Shown here: piece by piece, positions 26,539-36,563 of the stretch
Layout: the number at the start of each line of letters is the position of its first letter
How positions within the stretch are numbered: the first letter of the stretch is position 1
Source of the DNA: CBDHFQ01 sp965262565
GTDB lineage: Bacteria; Bacteroidota; Bacteroidia; J057
Reading direction: 5' to 3'
NCBI GenBank assembly: GCA_965262565.1
Contig: CBDHFQ010000020.1
Location: 859,309 to 923,308 of the forward strand
DNA: 64,000 nt
The notes under the pieces: model-generated
Told to the model about the DNA's origin: nothing
Database searches by the model: none
Seen by the model: only the letters and a program-made list of their open reading frames with translations
Program-made: the position numbers and the translations under genes

Positions 26539-27468
26539 ATGCGAATTATTTATATGGGTACACCTGCCTTTGCAGTACCTACCTTAGCTAAACTTCACCA
26601 TTCTACCCATAAAATTGTCGGTGTGATTACTGCGCCAGACAGACCTTCAGGAAGGGGGCAGAAACTTACTCCTTCACCTGTTAAGGTATTTGCTGAGGAA
26701 CATGGGCTACATGTGATGCAACCGGAAAAGTTGAGAAATCCTGTTTTTCTTGAAGAAATACAGCAATTAGCTCCTGACTTAATGATCGTCGTTGCCTTTC
26801 GAATGTTGCCTAAGCTATTATGGAGTATTCCACAAGTAGGAACCTTTAATTTACATGCCTCATTATTGCCAAATTACAGAGGCGCTGCCCCTATTAATTG
26901 GGCGATTATGGAAGGAGAGACCGAAACTGGGCTGACTACTTTTTTCATAGATGAGCAAATTGATACGGGGAGGATATTATTACAGGAAAAAATTGAGATT
27001 CCACATCATTGGACCGCTGGTGATCTTCACGACGACATGATGGAAAGAGGAGCTGATTTAGTGTTGAGAACAGTAGAAGGATTAGCAAATGGAAGTTTGA
27101 AGCCGAAACCTCAAGAGATGAGTGAGCAATTAACGTCGGCCCCTAAGATATTTAAAGCTGATTGTAAAATTCATTGGAACCAGGCTGCCACTAACATCTA
27201 TCATTTTATACGGGGATTATCGCCTTATCCGGCTTCATGGACTACCTTAAATGATAAAACGGTGAAGATATTTTGGGCCAAAGGTACAGGTAAAGCCACT
27301 CAGGATTCGCCAGGGACTATTTGGGTAAAGGAAGAAGAGCCATCTTTATGGGTGGCGACTGCTGATAATTGGCTTTCATTAGAGAGAATTCAACTTGAGG
27401 GGAGAAAACCTATGAATATTGAGGAATTTTTAAGAGGTTATAAGCAGTCGCTCGAAACATTTATCTAA
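26539..27468 (+). CDS. fmt: Methionyl-tRNA formyltransferase
   Basis: Fmt formylates initiator Met-tRNA using 10-formyltetrahydrofolate. The N-terminal domain has MGTPAFAVPTL, APDRPSGRGQKLTPSPVK, the hallmark SLLPNYRGAAPINWAIMEGE (residues about 110-130, with Asn/His/Asp of the formyl site; NLHAS precedes) and IDEQIDTG. The C-terminal OB-like domain has IRGLSPYPASWT. 309 residues, normal length. No def gene is adjacent. A single-gene unit starting about 125 bases after the divergent hypothetical gene. Confidence 0.96.
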   Translation: MRIIYMGTPAFAVPTLAKLHHSTHKIVGVITAPDRPSGRGQKLTPSPVKVFAEEHGLHVMQPEKLRNPVFLEEIQQLAPDLMIVVAFRMLPKLLWSIPQVGTFNLHASLLPNYRGAAPINWAIMEGETETGLTTFFIDEQIDTGRILLQEKIEIPHHWTAGDLHDDMMERGADLVLRTVEGLANGSLKPKPQEMSEQLTSAPKIFKADCKIHWNQAATNIYHFIRGLSPYPASWTTLNDKTVKIFWAKGTGKATQDSPGTIWVKEEEPSLWVATADNWLSLERIQLEGRKPMNIEEFLRGYKQSLETFI

Positions 27469-27511
27469 GCTTTCAGCGTATATTCTTGAATAGTTTCCTA
27501 ATAATAATACA

Positions 27512-27973
27512 GTGACAAGTTTTAAAAGTAATCATTTCCCCACTTCCAGAAACGGTTTTGTTATCCTTCAGGAATATGCCATGCAGGCTTATGGGGTGTT
27601 AATGATCTTTGTGATTATGGGAGTGATGGTAAGAGTAGGTGTAGGGAAACCCGTACTTTGGTTGGCAGTAATTGGCGTTATTTTGGCACTTTTGCTAGGG
27701 AATTTATTTGCTTATGTCCAATTAAAGAAAACGATTGCGGAAATTTTCTTTATCAACGATCACTTTTCAATTATTTCTGTGTACGAAATATTATTTGAAG
27801 AGGAGCAGCGAACGGCATTTCCATTGGTTTACTCAGCAGCAAAGAGATATAGTGATCGTATTACCCTACATTATCACGATCAGATTTTCGTCTTAAAAAA
27901 GGATGATTGGGAGGATTTTGATCTTATTTGGAATTGGTTAAATGAGGGGCAGCAAGCATTGAGTAATAGATAA
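27512..27973 (+). CDS. Hypothetical membrane protein
   Basis: The 153-residue frame opens with GTG at 27512, 43 bases after fmt; no better start gives the whole hydrophobic part. Two membrane helices (about residues 27-45 and 49-70) are followed by a soluble C-terminal domain of about 80 residues (FAYVQLKKTIAEIFFINDHF, DQIFVLKKDDWEDFDLIWNW). The latter resembles PH-like membrane-attached domains in shape, but I do not recognise a family. It lies in the same direction as fmt and fabG. Confidence 0.7.
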   Translation: MTSFKSNHFPTSRNGFVILQEYAMQAYGVLMIFVIMGVMVRVGVGKPVLWLAVIGVILALLLGNLFAYVQLKKTIAEIFFINDHFSIISVYEILFEEEQRTAFPLVYSAAKRYSDRITLHYHDQIFVLKKDDWEDFDLIWNWLNEGQQALSNR

Positions 27974-28027
27974 AGCGGACTTTTTCTATATTTGCAACTT
28001 GCTTGTGAAATATAGACAATTCGGACT

Positions 28028-28777
28028 ATGAAACTATTAGACCAAAAGATTGCGTTAGTAACTGGTGCCAGTAGAGGAATTGGCAAGGCTATTGCTGAAA
28101 CATTCGCTGCTCATGGAGCTTCTGTCGCTTTTACTTATAAAAGTTCTGTCGAGAAAGCAAAAGTACTGGAAGCTCAACTGATCGAACAAAATGTAAAGGC
28201 TATAGCTTATCAAACTGATGCTTCTGATTTAACTGCTACGAACCAATTAATAGATCAGATATTGAAAGATTTCGGCCGGATAGATATTGTGGTAAATAAT
28301 GCTGGAATTACTCGTGATACCCTTTTACTTCGCATGAGTGAAGATCAGTGGAAAGCCGTCATAGACACTAATTTAAACAGTGTATTTTATACGACGAAGG
28401 CAGCCTTAAAGCCTATGATAAAGCAGAGAAGAGGTGTTTTTCTCAATATAAGTTCAGTGGTTGGTCTTCAGGGAAATGCTGGCCAATCAAATTACGCCAC
28501 CTCAAAAGCAGGGATGTTGGGTTTTACGAAATCTATTGCCAGAGAGTACGGGGGGAGAAATATCAGAGTAAATGCCGTGGCACCTGGATTTATTCGGACT
28601 GAAATGACACAAGAATTACCCGAAAAAGAGCTGAAAGCATGGTTAGAAAATATCCCTTTGAAAAGAGCAGGTACTCCAGAAGATGTTGCGAATTTATGCA
28701 CTTTTCTGGCATCGGATATGGCCGATTATATTACAGGCCAGGTTTTTAATGTAGATGGCGGAATGGTAATGGCTTGA
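28028..28777 (+). CDS. fabG: 3-oxoacyl-ACP reductase
   Basis: A 249-residue classical SDR of the FabG type, reducing 3-oxoacyl-ACP with NADPH in fatty acid elongation. Motifs: TGASRGIGKAIAE (cofactor loop), NNAGITRDTLLLRM, the catalytic Ser-Tyr-Lys in NISSVVGLQGNAGQSNYATSK, NAVAPGFIRTEMT, and the C-terminal YITGQVFNVDGGMVM. A TATATTTG box at 27987-27994 fits a -7 element, but the upstream TTG is 25 bases away, longer than usual. A paralogous SDR remnant sits at 11155-11241. Confidence 0.93.
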   Translation: MKLLDQKIALVTGASRGIGKAIAETFAAHGASVAFTYKSSVEKAKVLEAQLIEQNVKAIAYQTDASDLTATNQLIDQILKDFGRIDIVVNNAGITRDTLLLRMSEDQWKAVIDTNLNSVFYTTKAALKPMIKQRRGVFLNISSVVGLQGNAGQSNYATSKAGMLGFTKSIAREYGGRNIRVNAVAPGFIRTEMTQELPEKELKAWLENIPLKRAGTPEDVANLCTFLASDMADYITGQVFNVDGGMVMA

Positions 28778-28786
28778 TACTTGGAA

Positions 28787-29377
28787 ATGACAAACACTAT
28801 GGAAGAGCTTTGGGAACGCTATGAAAAATGGTTGTCTAAACACGCTTCAGAATTACTAAGTGAGTTAAATGATGGAGCCAGTGAGTGGGAAATTGAAGAG
28901 GCGGAAGCGACTATTGCCATAGATTTTCCAGAAGAATTTAAGGAATCTCTTTTGATCCACAATGGAGGACAGGCTGGAAATGGGCTAATCGGAAATTGGG
29001 AATTATTGAACCTTCGAGAAATTACGGCTATTTCTACTGATATGGAGGAAGCAGTGGAAGAGGGGATATTTGGGAACAACAGCTGTGAAGGGACAGCTAA
29101 AATAAAGAGCTATTGGTGGAATCCTAATTGGATTCCCCTCGTAAGTAGTGGTTCAAAGGAATATATATGTATGGATATGGATCCTGCACAGAATGGAGTA
29201 GAGGGGCAAATTATCTTATTTTTGTATGATGAGCCACATAGATTATGGTTGGCTTCTAGCTTTCAAGCCTGGATGAAAAAATTTATTGTGGAATTAGAAC
29301 AAGGACACCACAATCGCGTCTATGATGAAGCATTGGATTCATGGGAATTCCCACATCCTGCATTTTTGACAGTCTAG
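28787..29377 (+). CDS. SMI1/KNR4 family protein
   Basis: From the ATG at 28787 (the frame extends to a TTG at 28781) the protein has the SMI1/KNR4 pattern: GASEWEIEEAEATIAIDFPEEF, LLIHNGGQAGNGLIG, WIPLVSSGSKEYICMDMDP and ASSFQAWMKKFI. These domains occur widely in bacteria as immunity proteins against contact-dependent toxins and also as housekeeping regulators. No toxin gene is next to it, so an immunity role is only a possibility. It follows fabG by nine bases and is probably cotranscribed. Confidence 0.85.
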   Translation: MTNTMEELWERYEKWLSKHASELLSELNDGASEWEIEEAEATIAIDFPEEFKESLLIHNGGQAGNGLIGNWELLNLREITAISTDMEEAVEEGIFGNNSCEGTAKIKSYWWNPNWIPLVSSGSKEYICMDMDPAQNGVEGQIILFLYDEPHRLWLASSFQAWMKKFIVELEQGHHNRVYDEALDSWEFPHPAFLTV

Positions 29378-29409
29378 TCGTGCTGGAATCCTCATAATGA
29401 TTTACTTTT

Positions 29410-31558
29410 ATGAATATTACGTTTGGTTATTCACCGTACCTCATTATTCCTATTCTTATCCTTGCTGGATTGGCTAGTTATTGGTTATATCGACAGACGA
29501 AAGAGTTACTGTCATTTCCACTACAGCTGGTATTGGGGTTTTTTCGATTTATCGTTCTCTCTTTCATAGGCATTCTTCTTCTTCAGCCATTATTAACCTC
29601 CCTCGCTAAAATTAGTAATACACCAATCATTGCCGTGTTACAAGATGTGTCGGAAAGTCTGGTTATTCATAAAGATTCCAATTTTGTTAAAAATGAATAT
29701 CCGGAAAAATTAGCTTCCTTTCTCGATGCCTTTGATGAGGACTCTTATGATATAGATACTTATGAATATGCCTCCGGTATTCAGCCAGGGATCAATACTG
29801 ACTCCCTGAGATTTCATGAGCGAGGGACCAACATTTCGTATGCCTTAAATGAAACGAGTAAACTATATAGAAATCAACATCTTGGAGCCATGGTGATGAT
29901 TACTGATGGCATAAGCACTGAAGGAAATAACCCTCTTTACACCGTAGATAGGTTTACTATTCCGGTATTTACAGTCTTGATCGGTGACACAACTCCCCAA
30001 CAGGATATTAGAATTAAGGAAGTATTGCACAACGAAATTGCCTACCTGAATGATGAGATGCCTATAAGAGTAAAGATTTCCAGTGAAGGGTATGAACAAG
30101 CCTCCCTTGAAGGTGAATATTAAAGACGAAGGCAAAGTACTTGCCAGCGAACCCATAAAATTGTCCAAACAAAACCCACAAGGAGAAATTGATTTTTATA
30201 TTAAGCCTGATGAAGTAGGCTTACAACAGTACACCATTAGTGTAAGTAGAAAAGATAATGAAGTAAGTTATCAGAACAATACCCGAAGGATTTATGTAAA
30301 TGTGCTTGAAACCAGGGTAAAAATAGCCCTTATCGCTGGATCTCCTCATCCCGATCTGGGCGCACTTAATACATCATTTTCTCAAGATGAGCGATATGAG
30401 ATAGGTGCTTTTATTAGAAAATCTCCTAATGTATTCTATAATAATGATAGGAATGAAGACTTAAGTAGTTATGATCTTTTCATTTTACACAATTTTCCCG
30501 CTTCTTCTCAGGATGTTCCAATAGTTAAACAAATAGCTGAGTTAGTAGAAAAGGATAAAAAGCCGTTTTTTACTTTTATAGGAAAGTTGACAGATATGTC
30601 CTCCCTTCAGCCGCTAATTGATTACATGGCCATTATTCCCAGATCCTACAATCCCAATACAGAGGAAGTAATCATTAATTTTTTACCTGATTATAAAGAA
30701 CATTCGACCTATACTTTTTCTGATCAATGGATTCAATGGGCAAATAACGCGCCACCTATTTATAGGAATAGATCTAATTGGGAAGCCAGAAAAACTGCTA
30801 CCTTATGTGCTACGGCAAAAATTAAAAATATTGAATTAGACTATCCGGTATTTGCTCTGCAAAATTATTTGGGAAGAAAAAATATGGTATTTATCGGAGA
30901 GAATTTTTGGCGATTTAGAGCACATAGCTATATAGAGGCCGAAACTTTTGATTTGTTTGATGAGTGGTTGTTTAACAATGTAAAGTGGTTAATGGTCTCG
31001 GATGATAAGCGCAAATTTAAAGTTTCTCCATCGGAAAGAATTTTTAACGGAAATGATCCCGTAAGATTTACCGGGCAAGTATACGATGATAGTTATAATC
31101 CAATCAATGGAGTAGAAATAAAGTTAACCATCATTTCTCCTGAAAATACTGAGGATGATTATTACCTGAACGAAACTGGCGATACTCAATATTATACAGA
31201 ATTATCCGGACTGACCGAAGGAACTTATAAATATAGGGCGTCTGGTAGAAAGGATGGTAAATTATTGGGAACGGATCAGGGAGAATTCTCTATAGGTACC
31301 TCTAGTATAGAGCATTTTAATCTACAAGCTGATAAGAATTTGCTTCAACAAATTGCGTTAAGGACAGGCGGTACATTCACCCACGTAAACGGAATAGATG
31401 AATTATCTGATGGCATTAAGGGGCTTACTAACATGGTCCCCAAAGTTGATTATAAAAAAAGCCGTTTATCTTTTCATCAATTTAATTGGATATTGATATT
31501 AATGCTATTATTACTTTCTATGGAATGGTTTGTAAGAAAGTTAAATAGTCTTTCTTAA
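29410..31558 (+). pseudogene. vWA-type membrane protein, single frameshift
   Basis: Two frames, 29410-30123 and 30083-31558, form one protein of about 715 residues when one base is removed around 30103-30112 (joining EGYEQASL to KVNIKDEGKVL). It starts with two membrane helices (about residues 10-26 and 42-66), then a von Willebrand A-like domain with an altered metal site (AVLQDVSESLVIHKDSN; VMITDGISTEGNNPLY). Beta domains follow, then a glutamine-amidotransferase-like central region (YDLFILHNFPASSQDVPIV), and a last membrane helix before the C-terminus (NWILILMLLLLSMEWFVRK). This layout is common in uncharacterised Bacteroidota proteins linked to aerotolerance-type BatA genes. It may be real inactivation or a sequence error; the same kind of lesion hits clpB and prfC. 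Confidence 0.75.
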
Positions 31559-31571
31559 TGTATACTTGAGG

Positions 31572-32573
31572 TTAAACATCAAAAGGAGAGTGAAAACGGT
31601 CTTGAAAGCCCGTTAATCCAGTACCGCCTCCGGAATGGACAATTAATACATTACCTTCTAATTTCTTTTCAATAATGTAGTGTCTCGCAGTCATAAATAA
31701 TTTTGCACTATAAATAGGATCAGTGAGAATTCCTTCGAATTCGGCTAAATATTTGATTTCCTGTAATACGGTTTGATTTACACTTCCAAATGACCTGGCT
31801 GTAGTAGGGAAATAGTAATTTATGTTTGGTAAGGGTAGGGGAGATATTCGATATATATCGGCTACCCATCTGTTCCAACGTGATAAATTAGTTTTGAATG
31901 CCTGCTCATCTTCCGCCATCAAGACAATGTGTAAATTTCTATTATGTTGATGAAAGGTAGACATGATAGCAAAAATTCCCGCTGTCATTCCCGTTCCAGC
32001 ATCTAAAAATATGTGATCAAATATTATATGTTGCTCTTTTTCATTTTGTAGTACATCTTCATATAAGGTACACAGGCCAGCTACAGCTTCTTTACAACTT
32101 CCTCCTTCGGGAATAAAAAATATGGGGTCATTTTCATTAGCAATAAAAGTATTGGCTAAGGTATTTATTTGAGACCATTTATTTGAAGGAATCCATTCTA
32201 TCAGATGTTTTTTCAGCAATAAGCCGGTTAAAAAACCATTTCCTTTTAATTCGGAAGAATGTGGTCTTTTTAACCACAAATGCGCGTCGATTTTTCGCTC
32301 ATTCAGAAGTTGCAAACAAGAACATATGTGGTTTGAATTTATTCCACCGGTTAGTAAGACTTTTTTGATTTTGTTCTGATGTAAGTAAAAAAAAATAGAA
32401 GCGTATTTCCTTTTTTTACAGCCGCTAATGCCAAATCCTGACTCATCCTCTCTTTTTACATATACCTTAGCATGATTAGTATGTAAGGTTGGTAGTGGAT
32501 GTATTCTGGTATGGTACAGTAAATTGGGATCGCAATAGGAGAGAACCGTTAACTTTTTTTGATTAAGAGACAT
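31572..32573 (-). CDS. PLP-dependent deaminase, D-cysteine desulfhydrase / ACC deaminase family
   Basis: A 333-residue fold-type II PLP enzyme. The N-terminal KREDESGFGISGCKKRKYAS contains the Schiff-base Lys in the G-x-K-x-RK pattern typical of this family. LLTGGINSNHICSC, EGGSCKEAVAGL, FLDAGTGMTAGIFA and VLIVHSGGGTGLTGF line the cofactor site. Usual members cleave D-cysteine or 1-aminocyclopropane-1-carboxylate; the exact substrate is not evident. Convergent with the vWA gene and divergent from glmM. Confidence 0.87.
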   Translation of the reverse strand: MSLNQKKLTVLSYCDPNLLYHTRIHPLPTLHTNHAKVYVKREDESGFGISGCKKRKYASIFFYLHQNKIKKVLLTGGINSNHICSCLQLLNERKIDAHLWLKRPHSSELKGNGFLTGLLLKKHLIEWIPSNKWSQINTLANTFIANENDPIFFIPEGGSCKEAVAGLCTLYEDVLQNEKEQHIIFDHIFLDAGTGMTAGIFAIMSTFHQHNRNLHIVLMAEDEQAFKTNLSRWNRWVADIYRISPLPLPNINYYFPTTARSFGSVNQTVLQEIKYLAEFEGILTDPIYSAKLFMTARHYIIEKKLEGNVLIVHSGGGTGLTGFQDRFHSPFDV

Positions 32574-32707
32574 TTTAGCTGCTATTTCTGTACCGCATCC
32601 TGAAATAGAAACCCATAATCAATTATTCAGGTACGTGTATGTAATTATATATAAGGGATTATAATAATAATCTTTTTTGAGTAACTTTACGGCCATAGAA
32701 ATTCATT

Positions 32708-34087
32708 ATGACACTTATTTCCTCTATTTCTGGTATAAGAGGCACTATTGGTGGGCAGGTTGCTGAAAATTTTACCCCGCTCGATATCGTTCATTTTAGC
32801 GCTGCCTTCGGCACATGGCTTTCACTAAAATCACCTGAGAAAAGAGTCATTTTAGGTAGAGATGCAAGACCTTCTGGTGCTATGGTTCAGCAGCTGGTAA
32901 CAGGTACATTGGTAGGCTTAGGATTTGAAGTGTTAGACCTGGGCCTTTCGACTACACCTACTGTAGAAATGGCAGTAACAGAACTGGAAGCTAATGGAGG
33001 AATTATCATTAGTGCTTCACATAATCCGGTAAATTGGAATGCCTTAAAACTATTAAACAATAGAGGTGAGTTTGTTACAAAGAAGGATGGATTAGAGATT
33101 ATGGAAATCCTGGATAATCAAATGTACACTTTTTGTGAAGTTGAATATCTGGGAAAACATACAATAGTAAATAATTTTGGTCAGGTACATATAGAAAAGA
33201 TCTGCGATTTACAATTGGTGGATAAATACGCTATAGAGAAGGCAGATCTAAAAGTGGTTGTTGATGGAGTAAATAGCAGCGGTAGTATATTTGTGCCAGC
33301 ATTACTGAAAGCACTAGGAGTTAATAATATCGTCAATATCAATTCGGAACCTAATGGTTGGTTTGCGCATAATCCAGAGCCTTTAGCTCATAACCTGACT
33401 GAGTTATGTGATATTGTAAAGAGGGAAAAGGCTGATTTGGGAATAAGCGTAGACCCAGATGTTGATCGCCTTGCATTTGTTGATAATCATGGAAATTTAT
33501 TTGGTGAAGAATATACAATTGTTGCAGTAGCTGATTATGTGCTGTCTCACACTAAAAGTGCCGTCGTTTCTAATCTTTCCTCAAGCAGGGCATTGAAAGA
33601 TGTGGCACAATGGCATGGCTGCCGATATTATGCTTCAAAAGTGGGTGAAGTGAATGTAACCGAGATCATGAAGAGGACAGATGCGTTAATAGGAGGAGAA
33701 GGAAATGGGGGGGTAATTTATCCTCAATTGCATTATGGAAGAGACGGTCTGGTAGGAATAGCGTTATTTTTGTCCCATTTAGTGAAAAGTGGCAGGAATA
33801 CTGCAGAATTAAGAGCCTTATACCCAAATTATTATATGGCTAAAAAGAAGATAGAATTAGTTGATGGAATATATCCGGATCAAATTTTAGAAGAATTTAA
33901 GGGACAATATCCTTCGGAATTAATTAATGATATGGATGGAGTAAAAGTGGATTTTGAAGATTGTTGGGTACATTTAAGAAAATCGAATACTGAACCTATC
34001 ATCAGAATTTATACAGAGGCAAAAAGTCAGGAGAAAGCAAATCAATTAGCTGATGAAATAATTGAAAAACTAAAGTCTCTTGCTTAA
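32708..34087 (+). CDS. glmM: Phosphoglucosamine mutase
   Basis: A 459-residue alpha-D-phosphohexomutase. The phosphoserine loop is IIISASHNPVNWNALKLL (about residue 98), the metal loop DPDVDRLAF, the sugar loop GEGNGGVIYPQLHYGRDGL and the phosphate-binding loop RKSNTEPIIRIYTEA. N-terminal ISGIRGTIGG is typical of the Bacteroidota glmM form. It converts glucosamine-6-phosphate to glucosamine-1-phosphate for cell-wall and LPS precursors. Phosphomannomutase activity cannot be excluded from motifs alone. Upstream at 32681-32691 is GTAACTTTACG, found again at 37634, which could be a -7 element. Confidence 0.88.
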   Translation: MTLISSISGIRGTIGGQVAENFTPLDIVHFSAAFGTWLSLKSPEKRVILGRDARPSGAMVQQLVTGTLVGLGFEVLDLGLSTTPTVEMAVTELEANGGIIISASHNPVNWNALKLLNNRGEFVTKKDGLEIMEILDNQMYTFCEVEYLGKHTIVNNFGQVHIEKICDLQLVDKYAIEKADLKVVVDGVNSSGSIFVPALLKALGVNNIVNINSEPNGWFAHNPEPLAHNLTELCDIVKREKADLGISVDPDVDRLAFVDNHGNLFGEEYTIVAVADYVLSHTKSAVVSNLSSSRALKDVAQWHGCRYYASKVGEVNVTEIMKRTDALIGGEGNGGVIYPQLHYGRDGLVGIALFLSHLVKSGRNTAELRALYPNYYMAKKKIELVDGIYPDQILEEFKGQYPSELINDMDGVKVDFEDCWVHLRKSNTEPIIRIYTEAKSQEKANQLADEIIEKLKSLA

Positions 34088-34230
34088 GAATAATTAAATT
34101 ATACACGCATATTACTTCATCCTTTACAGATAATAATTTTTTCTCGGGGAATTGCAACTTAAGTTGAAATTTCGACGTTCTTAATTTATATACATTCTAT
34201 CCCTTTTCGGATATATTAAACGTTATTCCT

Positions 34231-34827
34231 ATGATGTTGGGTTTTTCATCAAATCTAGGTGGGATAAAACTATCTCATACACAAAAATCGCCCAAACGTT
34301 CCAAGTCAATAATGCCAGCTAATATTTCTATGGAAGTTGACTCAGAACATGAAGACGAGGCGAAGTTAGTGATAGCATCTAAACCATTTCATCCTAATAA
34401 TATTAATAAGATGTTATTGGCATTCTTACTAATGGTTTTAGTGATGCCCATCTTACGAAAACCCGAATTTATAAGATTTACCCGTTGGGATCTGCTCCTC
34501 GCTTTTGGAATGATGATTTTTTTATCTCTATGGAAACTATATGAAGTGATAAATGCCTTTGTGGAAAGCCAAACGCTTTTGATTAAGGAAAATCATCTGA
34601 TTATTCAAAAAGATCGTTTGTTTAATTCGGTAGAATACTTTATACCTCTGGAAGGGATTTACTCTATCAAACCTGAATCCTATTACTTCAAAGCAGGATA
34701 TGTTTTTCATCCTCATCTTTCTACGATAAAAATTGGCCAATACAGTATACATTTTGGGGAACACGTTTCTTTTTCAGAGTCGTATTGGATTTGTGAACAA
34801 TTAAATCGGATTGTCAGTAAATACTAA
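34231..34827 (+). CDS. Hypothetical two-helix membrane protein
   Basis: The 198-residue protein has a polar, basic N-terminus and two membrane helices (about residues 72-90 and 96-115). A C-terminal beta-rich part follows (ESQTLLIKENHLIIQKDRLF, IPLEGIYSIKPESYYF) resembling PH-like domains of membrane-associated bacterial proteins. Not recognised. A perfect palindrome CAACTTAAGTTG (34155-34166) lies 65 bases upstream and may be an operator. Convergent with prfC. Confidence 0.65.
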   Translation: MMLGFSSNLGGIKLSHTQKSPKRSKSIMPANISMEVDSEHEDEAKLVIASKPFHPNNINKMLLAFLLMVLVMPILRKPEFIRFTRWDLLLAFGMMIFLSLWKLYEVINAFVESQTLLIKENHLIIQKDRLFNSVEYFIPLEGIYSIKPESYYFKAGYVFHPHLSTIKIGQYSIHFGEHVSFSESYWICEQLNRIVSKY

Positions 34828-34862
34828 TTTTCCTTTTGGCGATAATTCCTTTTGAGTTGATG

Positions 34863-36444
34863 CTAGAATTCTGAAGTGAAATGAAAAGTAACTTTAGGAA
34901 ATAACTCCTGGGTTGAATTAAGATCCCAACTAGTTTCTGCCAGATACACGTCCCTACCAAACTTATCTTCAGCCATATTTCTGATCTTTCGCTTTTTGAA
35001 TTCTTTTAATAAGGCTTTGTCTTCGCAGCTTATCCAGCAAGCTTTATATAGTTGGGTAGCTTCATACCTACACGATGCTCCGTATTCATGCTGTAATCTA
35101 TGTTGAATTACTTCGAATTGCAGGGCTCCAACTGTACCGATCAATTTTCTTCCATTAAATTTCCGAGTAAACAACTGAGCCACTCCTTCATCCATTAATT
35201 GAGTAAGTCCTTTAGCTAGTTGTTTACTTTTCATGGGATCAGCATTTTCTACATATTTAAATAGTTCTGGAGCAAAACTGGGAATTCCTTTGAATCGGAT
35301 AGTTTCCCCTTCGGAAATAGAGTCTCCAATTTTAAAAGTTCCTGTATCATATAATCCCACAATGTCTCCTGGATAGGCTTCATCTATAATAGACTTTTTC
35401 TGTGCCATAAAGGCTGTTGGACTGGAAAAGCGCATATTTTTTTTCAGCCGGACATGGTGATAATTTTTATTCCGCTCAAATTTTCCAGAACAAATTCTTA
35501 AAAAAGCTATTCTATTCCTGTGTTTAGGATCAATGTTGGCGTGAATCTTAAAAACGAATCCTGTAAACTGATCTTCATCAGGATTTATTTGTCTTTCTTC
35601 GGTAATGCTATGACGAGGATAAGGAGCAATATCAATAAAACAGTCAAGTAGTTCTTTGACACCAAAATTATTTATGGCGCTACCAAAAAATACTGGAGTA
35701 ATATTGCCGTGGAGATATGGATCCACCTCAAATTCGGGATACACAGCATTTACCAATTCTACTTCTTCTCTCAGGAGTTCAGCATGTTTATCTCCAATGT
35801 ATTCTTCCAACTTAGAATCATCTAGATTGTTGAATTCGATAATGTCTCCTAATTGTTGTTTTCCGTGTGCCTCAAAAAGAACTAATTTATGTTCATACAA
35901 ATTGTAGACTCCTTTAAAATCTGATCCCATTCCTATAGGCCAGCTAAGAGGTTTTACATTCAGTTTTAATTTTTGTTCAATTTCATCCAGCAATTCAAAT
36001 GCGTCTTTACCTTCACGGTCTAATTTATTAATAAAAACTACTGTGGGAGTGGATCTCATTCTACACACTTCTACTAATTTTTCGGTTTGAATCTCAACTC
36101 CTTTTGCTACATCAATTACTACTACTACACTATCAACTGCGGTAAGTGTTCTGTAAGTATCTTCCGCAAAATCTTGGTGACCAGGGGTGTCTAATATGTT
36201 AATCTTCTTATCCATATATTCAAACCCCATCACGGAAGTGGCCACAGAAATACCTCTTTGCCTTTTCAATTTCCATGAAATCAGAGGTAGTGGATCTATC
36301 AATTTTATTTGATTTTACTGCACCAGCTGTTTGTATGGCACCACCAAACAGAAGAAGCTTTTCAGTGAGGGTAGTTTTTCCTGCATCGGGGTGGCTAATA
36401 ATAGCAAAGGTCCTTCTCCTTTGAATCTCTTTTTCCCTACTCAT
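34863..36444 (-). pseudogene. prfC: Peptide chain release factor 3, single frameshift
   Basis: RF3 is the GTPase that recycles RF1/RF2. Start placed at the ATG ending at 36444 (MSREKEIQRRRTFAIISHPD); the frame extends further upstream without similarity. G1 is SHPDAGKTTLTEKLLLFGG, G3 DTPGHQDFAEDTYRT, G4 INKLDREG. The C-terminal part has TPVFFGSAINNFGVKELLD, KIHANIDPKHRNRIAF, GDSISEGE and GALQFEVIQHRL. The frame breaks at 36258-36270: the conserved MEIEKQRGISV is interrupted and removing one base of the GAAAAGG context restores it. With correction the length (about 527 residues) is normal. prfC is not essential in E. coli, so inactivation is possible, but clpB shows an equivalent lesion. Confidence 0.88.
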
Positions 36445-36496
36445 ATTATCTAGAAGGTGTATTATGCTTATAAGAATTCTGCGAAATAAATAAAAA

Positions 36497-36529
36497 AAGC
36501 TTTTCACAGCAATGTGCAGTGAAAAGCTT
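36497..36529 (-). terminator. Rho-independent terminator of the ompA-like gene
   Basis: On the minus strand the stem AAGCTTTTCAC / GTGAAAAGCTT is followed by TTTTTTATTTATT. It lies 35 bases beyond the ompA-like stop and before the prfC start. Confidence 0.85.
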
Positions 36530-36563
36530 ATAGAAAAATATGTATTTTAAATCCGAAGATTAA

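Noticed and set aside
27987..27994. Complete fabG promoter
   Set aside because: The -7-like box TATATTTG is present, but the only TTG upstream is 25 bases away, outside the normal 19-21 spacing, so it is mentioned with fabG but not listed as a promoter.
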